Source: Oscillospiraceae bacterium
GTDB taxonomy: Bacteria; Bacillota; Clostridia; Oscillospirales; Ruminococcaceae
Direction of reading: 5' to 3'
Assembly (NCBI GenBank): GCA_900768245.1
Contig: CAAGCE010000175.1
Span: forward strand, 1 to 21,387
Length of the DNA stretch: 21,387 nucleotides
Of this stretch, positions 15,017 through 21,387 are shown piece by piece; position 1 is the first letter of the stretch; each line of letters opens with the position of its first letter. The notes under the pieces were generated by a model. It did no database searches. It was not told where the DNA came from and saw only the letters and a program-made list of their open reading frames with translations. The position numbers and the translations under genes were made by a program.

Positions 15017-15284
15017 TGTGGAAAAGCATCGTGAAAATTATGTCAATATACTGTTTGTAAAAGGGTTTTCCACCGATCTCTGAAGAACGAAATCCTTTAT
15101 TTACGCACTTTTTCACACTTTCCACCGAGTTTTCCACACCTGATGTTGAATTTTCCCTCTTTTCCACCGAGTTTTCCACATTATTTCAGCCGCTTTTTTA
15201 TTACGATAAGTATATGAAACCGAAAAAATGCCTATAATACTGGAAAAAGTCTATGTTAAAAGGCGGTTGAAAACCTGTGGAAAA
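15017..15284. promoter_or_regulatory. Cluster of DnaA-box-like 9-mers
   Basis: Five 9-mers match TTWTNCACA: 15017-15025 (-), 15109-15117 (+), 15130-15138 (+), 15172-15180 (+) and 15276-15284 (-). Three near-matches ending CCACC lie at 15066-15074, 15118-15126 and 15160-15168. The paired unit at 15118-15138 recurs at 15160-15180 with one mismatch, a 42-bp period close to four helical turns. The run covers the gap between the flavin-reductase-like gene and the 92-residue protein gene. DnaA boxes occur at origins, but also at reservoir clusters and DnaA-regulated promoters; no dnaA or dnaN is in the window. Confidence 0.65.
15233..15238 (+). promoter_or_regulatory. Possible -10 box of the small membrane protein gene
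   Basis: TATAAT with no good -35 at the usual distance. If used, the transcript would start near 15245 and the DnaA-like boxes upstream would overlap or flank the promoter. Confidence 0.3.
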
Positions 15285-15304
15285 TGGGGAAAACTCCATT
15301 TTCC
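15279..15304 (+). other. Leader hairpin before the 92-residue protein gene
   Basis: GGAAAATGG (15279-15287) pairs perfectly with CCATTTTCC (15296-15304) around an 8-nt loop. The left arm overlaps the last DnaA-like box. No strong T-run follows. Confidence 0.5.
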
Positions 15305-15332
15305 TTTCAATCGGGAAAGGACAGGTCAAGGT

Positions 15333-15611
15333 ATGATAAAAGGCGTTAATCACAGAGTCGTGGAGGTCACGGGTATGGAAAATGATTATTTTGAAAAGGC
15401 GATACTTTATGTCCGCCCCGACAAATGCACAGTTTCTCAGACCCGCATCGACCTTGAAGCACGTTCGGCGGTGGGAAAGATTGTTCCCCGCGAAAACGAT
15501 CAGCCTGCACAATGCTCACGCTTCAATGCGGCAAGACTTACCGCCGTTCTCATCAGCATTGCGGTAAGCCTGCTCTCAATTGCTCTTATCCTTTATCTTT
15601 TTATAGGGTAA
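15333..15611 (+). CDS. Small membrane protein of unknown function (92 aa)
   Basis: 92 residues. A soluble N-terminal part of about 65 residues, opening with MIKGVNHRVVEV, is followed by one C-terminal membrane helix (about 68-90), so it is probably tail-anchored with most of the protein in the cytoplasm. From memory, clostridial small proteins beginning with MIKGVN are common; I have no function for them. ATG 15333 is chosen on that basis and for AAAGGA at 15316-15321. ATG 15375 has a better-spaced GGAGGT (15362-15367) and would give a 78-residue form. The frame is open upstream to 15228, but that part overlaps a hairpin and a DnaA-like box. Confidence 0.7.
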   Translation: MIKGVNHRVVEVTGMENDYFEKAILYVRPDKCTVSQTRIDLEARSAVGKIVPRENDQPAQCSRFNAARLTAVLISIAVSLLSIALILYLFIG

Positions 15612-15626
15612 AACGCGTTTTAAAAC
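15610..15626. promoter_or_regulatory. Overlapping palindromes after the 92-residue protein gene
   Basis: AAAACGCGTTTT (15610-15621) and GTTTTAAAAC (15617-15626) are both perfect and overlap by five bases. They may be a protein-binding site; no regulator is suggested. Confidence 0.3.
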
Positions 15627-15671
15627 AAATTGTTAATTTTTTAACGCAGCTGTAAGTAAATTCCCAGTTTA

Positions 15672-15685
15672 TGTGATATAACACA
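15672..15685. promoter_or_regulatory. Imperfect CRP-like palindrome upstream of the PEPCK promoter
   Basis: TGTGATATAACACA has TGTG/CACA half-sites and matches its own reverse complement at 12 of 14 positions. It lies 52 bp upstream of the PEPCK -35, a distance compatible with an activator or an upstream repressor. CRP/FNR-family sites look similar, but the half-site spacing here is shorter than the CRP consensus. Confidence 0.3.
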
Positions 15686-15737
15686 GCCTTTTCCGACTGT
15701 TTTTGTGTATTTTACCATTAAAAATTCCGCTTTTCTA

Positions 15738-15766
15738 TTGACTTATTGACGGGCATTTAGTATAAT
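15738..15766 (+). promoter_or_regulatory. Sigma-A promoter of the PEPCK gene
   Basis: TTGACT (15738-15743), 17 bp, TATAAT (15761-15766). Predicted start near 15773, giving a leader of about 125 nt. Within the leader, ACGGG (15806-15810) and CCCGT (15814-15818) form a short tight hairpin; I recognise no riboswitch class. AAGGAG precedes the ATG. Confidence 0.82.
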
Positions 15767-15898
15767 AGTATATGTGGTAAATTTGAATATTTTTTTATCG
15801 GCTTGACGGGGATCCCGTACGGTTCGCTGTAAAGGATCTATCGCCATACGCTAAAGCTTTATTCAGATTTTAAAATTTAATTAAGGAGTTGCTCAATT

Positions 15899-17734
15899 AT
15901 GTCACTTACAAAGAACCCAAATGTCAACAAATGGGTTGACGAAATGATTGCTCTCACAAAGCCTGATAAGGTAGTTTGGATCGATGGCTCTAAGGAACAG
16001 CTTGACGCTCTTACCGAAGAGGTATGTTCACTTCCTGACGGCAACAAAGATAAGATGTATAAGTTAAATCCGGAAAAGCTCCCGGGTTGTCTTTATCACA
16101 GAACTCTTCCCAACGACGTTGCCCGTGTAGAAGACAGAACATTCATCTGCTGCAAGAACAAGGAAGATGCAGGCCCAACAAACAACTGGTGCGATCCTAA
16201 GGAAATGTACGCTAAGCTCACTCCTATGTACGACGGAGTTATGAAGGGCAGAACAATGTACGTTATCCCTTACTCAATGGGTCCTATCGGCTCTTCACTC
16301 GCTAAGGTAGGCGTTGAGCTTACAGACTCCATCTACGTTGTTCTTAACATGAACATCATGACAAGAATGGGTAAGGCTGCATTTGAAAACCTCGGCGATA
16401 CTTCCAACGACTTCGTAAGAGGTCTTCACTCCAAGGCTGATGTTGATCCTGAAAAGAGATACATCGTTCACTTCCCTGAAGACAACACTATCTGGTCTAT
16501 CAACTCCGCTTACGGCGGAAACGTTCTCCTCGGCAAGAAGTGCTTCGCACTCCGTATCGCTTCCTTCCAGGGCAAGAACGAAGGCTGGATGGCTGAACAT
16601 ATGCTTATCCTCGGCGTTAAAAAGCCTGACGGCGAAGTTAAGTACATCACAGCTGCATTCCCATCTGCCTGCGGCAAAACAAACCTTGCAATGCTTATCC
16701 CGCCTGAGGGATACAAGAAGAATGGCTATGAAGTATTCACAGTCGGCGATGATATTGCTTGGATGAAGCCGGGCGAAGACGGCAGACTTTATGCTATCAA
16801 CCCTGAAAACGGCTTCTTCGGCGTCGCTCCGGGTACAAACGCTAAGTCTAACTACAACGCTCTTGCTTCCACAATGAAGAACACTATCTTCACAAACGTT
16901 GCTCTCAACAATGCTGATAACACAGTTTGGTGGGAAGGTCTTGACAAGAATCCGCCTGAGGACGCAACAGAGTGGAAGGGTGCTAAGGTAAACGGCAAGG
17001 AATACACAGCTGTTATCGGTCCTGACGGCAAGCCGCAGAAGCTCGCTCATCCGAACTCCAGATTCACAGCTCCTGCCAAGAACTGCCCATGCATCTCACC
17101 TGAATTCGATAATCCTAAGGGTGTTCCTGTATCCGCTATCATCTTCGGCGGCAGACGTGCATCAACAACTCCTCTCGTATATCAGTCATTCGACTGGACA
17201 CACGGCACATACGTTGGTTCTGCTGTTTCTTCCGAAACAACAGCTGCTGCAACAGGTGCTGTCGGCGTTCTCCGTCATGACCCAATGGCTATGAAGCCAT
17301 TCATCGGCTACAATGTAGGCGATTACTGGGCACACTGGCTCGAAATGGGCGAAAAGCTCGGCGACAAGGCTCCTAAGATCTTCAACGTTAACTGGTTCAA
17401 GCAGGACGAAAACGGCAACTTCATGTGGCCGGGCTTCGGCGACAACATGAGAGTTCTCGACTGGATCATCAAGAGATGTGAAGGTACGATCGATGCTGAA
17501 GAAACAGCTATCGGTTACGTTCCTAAGAAGGGCGACATCAATGTTGAAGGTATCGAAGACGAAGTAACTCCTGAAGTTATGGACAAGCTCCTCGCTGTTG
17601 ATAAGGATCTTTGGAAGAAGGAAATTGCAGAAATGCACAGATACTACAACGAAGACATCACAGCTAAGGGCGGCAAGATCCCTGCTGCTCTCGAAAAGGA
17701 ACTCGATATGCTCGAAGAAAGACTCAACAAGTAA
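15899..17734 (+). CDS. pckG: Phosphoenolpyruvate carboxykinase, GTP type
   Basis: 611 residues, the length expected for the GTP-dependent family (ATP-type enzymes are about 540). It interconverts oxaloacetate and PEP with GTP/GDP in the cytoplasm. The family signature FPSACGKTNLAM starts at residue 254, including the active-site Cys258 and the P-loop GKT (259-261). The downstream VGDDIAWM and the FGGRR segment are also typical. In rumen and gut fermenters the enzyme often runs toward oxaloacetate, fixing CO2 on the way to malate, fumarate and succinate; whether that holds here is inference. Codon use is strongly biased (lysine nearly always AAG), suggesting high expression. It is a single-gene unit with its own promoter and terminator. 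Confidence 0.97.
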   Translation: MSLTKNPNVNKWVDEMIALTKPDKVVWIDGSKEQLDALTEEVCSLPDGNKDKMYKLNPEKLPGCLYHRTLPNDVARVEDRTFICCKNKEDAGPTNNWCDPKEMYAKLTPMYDGVMKGRTMYVIPYSMGPIGSSLAKVGVELTDSIYVVLNMNIMTRMGKAAFENLGDTSNDFVRGLHSKADVDPEKRYIVHFPEDNTIWSINSAYGGNVLLGKKCFALRIASFQGKNEGWMAEHMLILGVKKPDGEVKYITAAFPSACGKTNLAMLIPPEGYKKNGYEVFTVGDDIAWMKPGEDGRLYAINPENGFFGVAPGTNAKSNYNALASTMKNTIFTNVALNNADNTVWWEGLDKNPPEDATEWKGAKVNGKEYTAVIGPDGKPQKLAHPNSRFTAPAKNCPCISPEFDNPKGVPVSAIIFGGRRASTTPLVYQSFDWTHGTYVGSAVSSETTAAATGAVGVLRHDPMAMKPFIGYNVGDYWAHWLEMGEKLGDKAPKIFNVNWFKQDENGNFMWPGFGDNMRVLDWIIKRCEGTIDAEETAIGYVPKKGDINVEGIEDEVTPEVMDKLLAVDKDLWKKEIAEMHRYYNEDITAKGGKIPAALEKELDMLEERLNK

Positions 17735-17765
17735 TTTTTCAGAACGGTTTTGTTCCTTATATAAC

Positions 17766-17801
17766 AAAATTCCCGAAAGCTCAAAGCTTTCGGGAATTTT
17801 T
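17766..17801. terminator. Bidirectional terminator between convergent genes
   Basis: A perfect 16-bp stem: 17766-17781 pairs with 17785-17800 around a CAA loop. On the + strand the T-run extends to 17801, ending the PEPCK message. On the - strand the stem is followed by TTTTGTT, ending the membrane protein message from 18820. Confidence 0.95.
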
Positions 17802-17818
17802 ATTTTATCTTTAACAGT

Positions 17819-18820
17819 TTAAACTATAACATTAGATTTGGCTTTGCTTATCGTTTCGTTGATCTTATCCAGAAGCATTCGTTCATATTCACGTTCCTGC
17901 AAATATACACTGAAATTCGGCAGCATATCATATGCCTCACTGATATATTTTTCCGCTGTCGGTATATCATTAAAGTTATAGTAATAATAAAAAGCAAGCA
18001 CACGCTTTCCATTCGCATCTCTGTCGTTGATAAGATCCTTTTCCACTATATCAAAATAATATTTTGCATTTAACGGCGATCTGTCAAAGCACGAATAATA
18101 AAAAATAAGGTCATAATATCCGCCTGTATATGCTTTTACATACGCTTTACCGTTGCCGATATAAAGCTCCTTTTCAAGCTCCGACACGACCTCTTTCAGC
18201 TTATCATACTGCTTTGTCCACACAAGATATATGAATCTTACACAATCATAAATGACGATCTCGCTGCCTATTGCAGGCAAATTCAGCTCCTTGTACGGCG
18301 GAAGAACAAGCTCATCAAGCGGAATACCCGCTTTCAAACTCTCAAGCTGCTGCCTTGTATAATAAGAAAGCGAATTCTTTGCATTAGGTACCACCTTTAT
18401 AAATATGACTGTTCTTAATATCCATGACAATATCAGATATGCCGCAGCACCTATAAGAAGCCATTTTACCATTGAAGGCATCATCTCTTTATGCAGGACT
18501 GCCCATAACATCACAATGCTGCACACTATATACATCAATGTATTAAAGCCATATGATGCAGCTGCTGTTGTCATATCTTCCTTTTCGGTTTCATTTTCCT
18601 TGCTGCGTGATATTTGAAAAACCGGCGAAAATGTACCAATATACCAATATCTTTTACCTTCCCTTACCTCCGAGGAAAGCCAAAGAAATTTTATATAGCC
18701 TATATTATAACCCATTGCTTTAAATAATGCCAATGAAAATAATCCGCCTATAAGTGATGAAATCACAAGTGCTATGAGCATACCTGCAAGCAAACCGATA
18801 ACTTTTAAATAAAAGTCCAT
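17819..18820 (-). CDS. Membrane protein of unknown function, TPR-like C-terminus
   Basis: 333 residues, not recognised. Long hydrophobic helices lie at about 4-33, 93-110 and 117-142. The C-terminal part from about 180 is helical and Tyr-rich, with segments such as QYDKLKEVVSELEKEL and IPTAEKYISEAYDML that look like degenerate tetratricopeptide repeats, probably cytoplasmic. The start at 18820 is supported by AGGGGG (18828-18833 on the + strand) 7 nt upstream; the frame is open to 18877, but that adds a stretch without a binding site. A terminator on the same strand (18862-18893) separates it from the fumarase operon, so it probably has its own promoter, which I cannot place. Confidence 0.75.
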   Translation of the reverse strand: MDFYLKVIGLLAGMLIALVISSLIGGLFSLALFKAMGYNIGYIKFLWLSSEVREGKRYWYIGTFSPVFQISRSKENETEKEDMTTAAASYGFNTLMYIVCSIVMLWAVLHKEMMPSMVKWLLIGAAAYLILSWILRTVIFIKVVPNAKNSLSYYTRQQLESLKAGIPLDELVLPPYKELNLPAIGSEIVIYDCVRFIYLVWTKQYDKLKEVVSELEKELYIGNGKAYVKAYTGGYYDLIFYYSCFDRSPLNAKYYFDIVEKDLINDRDANGKRVLAFYYYYNFNDIPTAEKYISEAYDMLPNFSVYLQEREYERMLLDKINETISKAKSNVIV

Positions 18821-18861
18821 TTGTATACCCCCTATAATGTCACGATAAAATGCAATGCTAT

Positions 18862-18893
18862 AAAAAAACAGAATCATCTTATGATAGATCCTG
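18862..18893 (-). terminator. Terminator of the fumarase alpha operon
   Basis: Read on the - strand, CAGGATC (18893-18887) pairs with GATTCTG (18875-18869), seven pairs with one G-U and an 11-nt loop, followed by seven T (18868-18862). It lies 17 bp past the fumarase stop. Confidence 0.75.
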
Positions 18894-18909
18894 CTTTTTA
18901 TTTAAAGTG

Positions 18910-19752
18910 TCATATTTCCTTATGTGCGTGTCTTGTAACGTGGCAGCCGATATTTACTGCTACCGGCAAGCCTGCGATATGAGTCGGAGCCTGTTCAATG
19001 GCAACACTCAATGCAGTTGTTGTGCCGCCGAAGCCCTGAGGACCTATGCCAAGCTTATTTACCTTTTCAAGTATTCGCTTTTCCATTTCGGAATACGGTG
19101 CTTTTTCATTTTTTATGCTGAGGTCACGGCACAATGCTTTCTTTGCAAGATATGCGCAGTATTCAAAGTCGCCGCCTATACCTACACCTATTACCATTGG
19201 CGGACACGGATTGCTTCCTGCAACAGAGGCGACCTCAACAACGAAATTCTCTATATCCTCAATTGTTGCAGACGGTGTAAACATCTTCATTTTCGACATA
19301 TTTTCGCTGCCGAAGCCTTTTGGGCATACCGAAACAGAAACCTTGTCGCCGTCAACTATTTTCGTATGTATTACGGCAGGGGTATTATCGCCTGTATTTA
19401 CTCTTTCAAGGGGGTCGGAAACTATTGAGCAGCGGAGATAGCCCTCGGTATAGCCTCTTGAAACTCCCTTGTTTATCGCTTCATAGAGAGAACCGCCGAC
19501 AAAATGAACGTCCTGTCCTATATCAAGAAAAATAACTGCCATACCCGTATCCTGACAAACAGGGATAGTTTCCGCTGCTGCTGCGTCTATATTTCTTACC
19601 AGGTCGCAAAGCACCTCTTTGCCTGTGGGGGACTCTTCCTTTTCGGGTGCTTTTTTTATGCAGCTGACCAATGCGTCGGGCAGCTTTAAATTAGCCTGTA
19701 TGCAAAGGTCACGGACTGCGTTTTCTATCTCGCTGACGTTTATTTCTCTCAT
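18910..19752 (-). CDS. fumA: Fumarate hydratase class I, alpha subunit
   Basis: 280 residues, the usual length of the separate alpha subunit of iron-sulfur fumarase or L(+)-tartrate dehydratase. Three cysteines expected to hold the 4Fe-4S cluster are present: Cys66 (VCQDTG), Cys183 (SNPCPP) and Cys270 (IGCHVTRH), with spacing close to that of characterised class I fumarases. The enzyme interconverts fumarate and malate and is oxygen-sensitive. GAGGAG (19761-19766 on the + strand) lies 8 nt before the ATG, and the gene follows the amidohydrolase by 15 nt. The beta subunit, normally the next gene, is absent: a terminator follows directly. Tartrate dehydratase alpha is the main alternative. Confidence 0.93.
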   Translation of the reverse strand: MREINVSEIENAVRDLCIQANLKLPDALVSCIKKAPEKEESPTGKEVLCDLVRNIDAAAAETIPVCQDTGMAVIFLDIGQDVHFVGGSLYEAINKGVSRGYTEGYLRCSIVSDPLERVNTGDNTPAVIHTKIVDGDKVSVSVCPKGFGSENMSKMKMFTPSATIEDIENFVVEVASVAGSNPCPPMVIGVGIGGDFEYCAYLAKKALCRDLSIKNEKAPYSEMEKRILEKVNKLGIGPQGFGGTTTALSVAIEQAPTHIAGLPVAVNIGCHVTRHAHKEI

Positions 19753-19767
19753 CTGATATTCTCCTCT

Positions 19768-20919
19768 TTATTTTCTGCTGACGATCCTTCCGTTTATCAT
19801 CGTCATAACCGCATCGGTCATTATTTCAAGCGGATCGCCGTTGAAAAGAACCATATCTGCGTCCTTTCCCACGGTTATTGAGCCTACTTTGTCATATATG
19901 CCGATAATCTGCGCAGGATTTACTGTAAGCGATCTTATTGCTTCTTCACGGGGAAGTCCTGCTTTTACGCAGTATGCTGCGCTTGCGGCAAGATACTGCA
20001 CGGGTATTTCGGGGTGGTCGGTACATATTGCGACCTTTACTCCGTTTTTATAAAGTATGCCTGCATTTTCCGTTGTAAGCTTTGAAAGCTCAGGCTTTCC
20101 TCTGTCGCATATTATCGGACCTGTCAGGGCGCAGGCTTTCTCCTCACCAAGAATATCCGCTATGATATATCCCTCTGTGCAATGCACAAGGACATAATCA
20201 AGGTCAAACTCCTTTGCGATACGCACGGCGGTCATTATATCGTCTGCACGGTGGCAATGGAAATGCGCTTTAAGCTTATGCTTTAGCAGGGGAATAAGTG
20301 CCTCGCACTTTATATCATAATCCGGAGCGGACTCGCCGTTTTCCTCGGCTTCGGCTTTATCCTGCATATAACGCTTTGCTTTGTAGAGTGCTTCACGGAT
20401 AAGTGCGGCTGTAGCCATTCTTGTAACGGGAGTGCTGTCCTTATCGGAAAATGTTGATTTCGGATTTTCGCCGAGGGCAAATTTTATCCCCACTTCACGG
20501 ATAAGCATTTCATCTGCGCATCTTCCATAGGTCTTTACGGCAATGAAGTCGCCGCCTATTGGATTTGATGAACCTACTCCCGTAACGGCTGTTGTAACTC
20601 CGCAGGAATATGCGTCCTTAAAATAGCCGTCGGTAAAGCACAGTCCGTCGATAGTACGGAGCTGCGGTGTTATAGGGTCGGTATCCTCGTTGACGTCCTC
20701 GCCCTCAAAGCCAAGTCCCTCGCCGATAAGTCCTATATGGGAGTGGGGGTCGATAAAGCCTGGGTAAAGAAACATTCCCTCCGCATTTATATCGCTTTCG
20801 GAAACAGGCTCGGGGACACCTGCAGAAACCTCTGCGATAATGCCGTTCTCGACCTTTACATATCCGTTTTCGATAACATCGGAGTCCATTGGGTAAATTT
20901 TCGCATTATAGATATACAT
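19768..20919 (-). CDS. Amidohydrolase-family metal-dependent hydrolase
   Basis: 383 residues. A TIM-barrel amidohydrolase with the expected metal ligands: HxH (His59, His61, in IDPHSH), a His cluster at 219-223 (HFHCH), His246 (VLVHCTE) and Asp301 (CTDHPE). The small N- and C-terminal beta segments (NGIIAEV near 25-31; VGKDADMVLFNGDPL near the end) are typical of the imidazolonepropionase/dihydroorotase-like branch. No carboxylated lysine motif is evident, and the substrate cannot be named. A GGAGAG site precedes the ATG. It sits between the 58-residue membrane protein and fumarase alpha with 15-bp gaps on each side, so it is probably co-expressed with both. Confidence 0.9.
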   Translation of the reverse strand: MYIYNAKIYPMDSDVIENGYVKVENGIIAEVSAGVPEPVSESDINAEGMFLYPGFIDPHSHIGLIGEGLGFEGEDVNEDTDPITPQLRTIDGLCFTDGYFKDAYSCGVTTAVTGVGSSNPIGGDFIAVKTYGRCADEMLIREVGIKFALGENPKSTFSDKDSTPVTRMATAALIREALYKAKRYMQDKAEAEENGESAPDYDIKCEALIPLLKHKLKAHFHCHRADDIMTAVRIAKEFDLDYVLVHCTEGYIIADILGEEKACALTGPIICDRGKPELSKLTTENAGILYKNGVKVAICTDHPEIPVQYLAASAAYCVKAGLPREEAIRSLTVNPAQIIGIYDKVGSITVGKDADMVLFNGDPLEIMTDAVMTMINGRIVSRK

Positions 20920-20934
20920 CAGGCTCTCCGATCA

Positions 20935-21111
20935 TCAGGACAAACCGCATTCGTCGTAATCTTTCCAGCGTTCATTGTAATTGTATGCGCTGACTATCTT
21001 ATACACTATAAAGCTGAGTGCCGCAAGGATAACTGCAATTGCTGCTGAAACGGAAATAGCCGTACGCATATAATTTACGGCAGTCATTCTCTTCTTTTTC
21101 TTGTTATTCAT
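20935..21111 (-). CDS. Small membrane protein, first gene of the - strand operon (58 aa)
   Basis: 58 residues. It opens MNNKKKKRMTAVNYMR, has one membrane helix at about 17-38, and ends in a polar tail (NYNERWKDYDECGLS). The many N-terminal lysines and arginines suggest the N-terminus stays inside and the tail outside. GAAAGGA lies 7-8 nt upstream of the ATG, and the stop is 15 bp before the amidohydrolase start. Good ribosome binding site, tight spacing and a clear helix support a real gene. Function unknown. Confidence 0.75.
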   Translation of the reverse strand: MNNKKKKRMTAVNYMRTAISVSAAIAVILAALSFIVYKIVSAYNYNERWKDYDECGLS

Positions 21112-21138
21112 ATAAAATATCCTTTCATTGTTATTGTA

Positions 21139-21253
21139 ATACTAATAGCCATTTGTTCTATGGATAAAGACGGTGGATAGAATACGTCCAATCAAAGAAA
21201 ACGACTGCAGACAGGCTGCCGCCTTTCAAGGGAGTTTGATGCAGAGTGGGCGT
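21139..21253 (-). repeat. Right copy of the 115-bp interspersed repeat
   Basis: The reverse complement of 1-115 with two differences seen. It ends 27 bp upstream of the start of the 58-residue protein gene and points toward it, as the left copy points toward the CorC-like gene. Its end nearest the gene reads TATTAGTAT on the - strand, which could serve as a -10-like element, but I see no matching -35. Confidence 0.9.
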
Positions 21254-21362
21254 ATTATACTAAACCCCATTTAAAATTTGGAAAAAACCAAGCCGATAAT
21301 CTCGCATATATAGGATTTCGGCGCAGATTTTTTCCTGTATTTTATTGGTGTTTAGTATTATA
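21253..21362. mobile_element. 110-bp palindromic (MITE-like) element
   Basis: The ends form a 16-bp inverted repeat with 14 matches: TATTATACTAAACCCC (21253-21268) against the reverse complement of 21347-21362. Nested inside are GGAAAAAA (21280-21287) with TTTTTTCC (21328-21335), and GCCGA with TCGGC nearer the centre, so the whole unit can fold into one long imperfect hairpin. It contains no gene. It begins on the last base of the right 115-bp repeat. The remaining bases, 21363-21387, contain TTATCCATAG, also found inside the 115-bp repeat in the opposite orientation, so another element may start there. Confidence 0.6.
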
Positions 21363-21387
21363 GCCGCCGTATTTTATCCATAGGTTA

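Noticed and set aside
15017..15284. Calling the DnaA-like cluster the chromosomal origin
   Set aside because: No dnaA, dnaN or other origin-linked gene is present, and the surrounding genes all run in one direction and then converge, unlike the diverging layout usual at an origin.
16295..17050. 251-residue - strand frame inside PEPCK
   Set aside because: It is fully antisense to a strongly conserved gene with biased codons, which commonly produces long shadow frames.

Overview
The window looks like chromosome of a Clostridia-class Firmicute, most likely a Ruminococcus-like member of the Oscillospiraceae. This is inferred from consensus sigma-A promoters (TTGACA/T, 17 bp, TATAAT), AAGGAG-type ribosome binding sites, a greA-lysS pair, a GTP-type PEP carboxykinase, and secreted lipoproteins with long Thr/Glu- or Ser-rich linkers. 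No phage, plasmid, CRISPR, tRNA or rRNA gene was recognised. Genes from 452 to 17734 lie on the + strand and genes from 17819 to 21111 on the - strand; the two blocks converge on a bidirectional terminator at 17766-17801.

Layout. (1) 1-451 is a repeat-bearing, gene-free flank that ends in the promoter of a CorC/HlyC-type (DUF21-CBS-CorC) membrane protein. (2) 1806-9093 holds five consecutive, divergent transglutaminase-like lipoproteins, all with the Cys-His-Asp triad. The first overlaps the CorC-like gene and the second and third overlap by one base, so much of this block is probably one operon. It is the most unusual gene content here. (3) 9134-11371 is the greA-lysS operon, with its own consensus promoter, a strong hairpin at the predicted 5' end of the mRNA, and a clean terminator. 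(4) 11453-12424 is an AraC-type regulator with a GyrI-like effector domain. A perfect promoter overlaps its stop codon and is followed at once by a terminator-like hairpin; downstream lie two membrane proteins of unknown function (12535-14118) and a terminator. (5) 14119-14422 is a structured, repeat-containing gap. (6) 14423-15013 is a flavin-reductase-like protein. (7) 15017-15284 is a dense cluster of DnaA-box-like 9-mers upstream of a 92-residue membrane protein. (8) 15899-17734 is the GTP-type PEP carboxykinase with its own promoter and a long leader. (9) On the - strand, a 58-residue membrane protein, an amidohydrolase and a class I fumarase alpha subunit form an operon (21111 down to 18910) with its own terminator. 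A separate membrane protein (17819-18820) follows. The fumarase beta subunit, which normally follows alpha, is absent from the window.

How the genes fit together. PEPCK and fumarase both belong to C4-acid metabolism (PEP/oxaloacetate/malate/fumarate), but they sit in separate transcription units. greA and lysS are housekeeping genes. The CorC-like protein and the five lipoproteins form a cell-envelope module whose substrate cannot be read from sequence.

The main non-coding observations are: a 115-bp inverted repeat at the two ends of the window, each copy pointing toward the gene that follows it; a 110-bp palindromic element next to the right copy; a 50-bp GC-rich palindromic repeat in two copies; two sites where a consensus promoter is placed just before a terminator-like hairpin; and the DnaA-box cluster.
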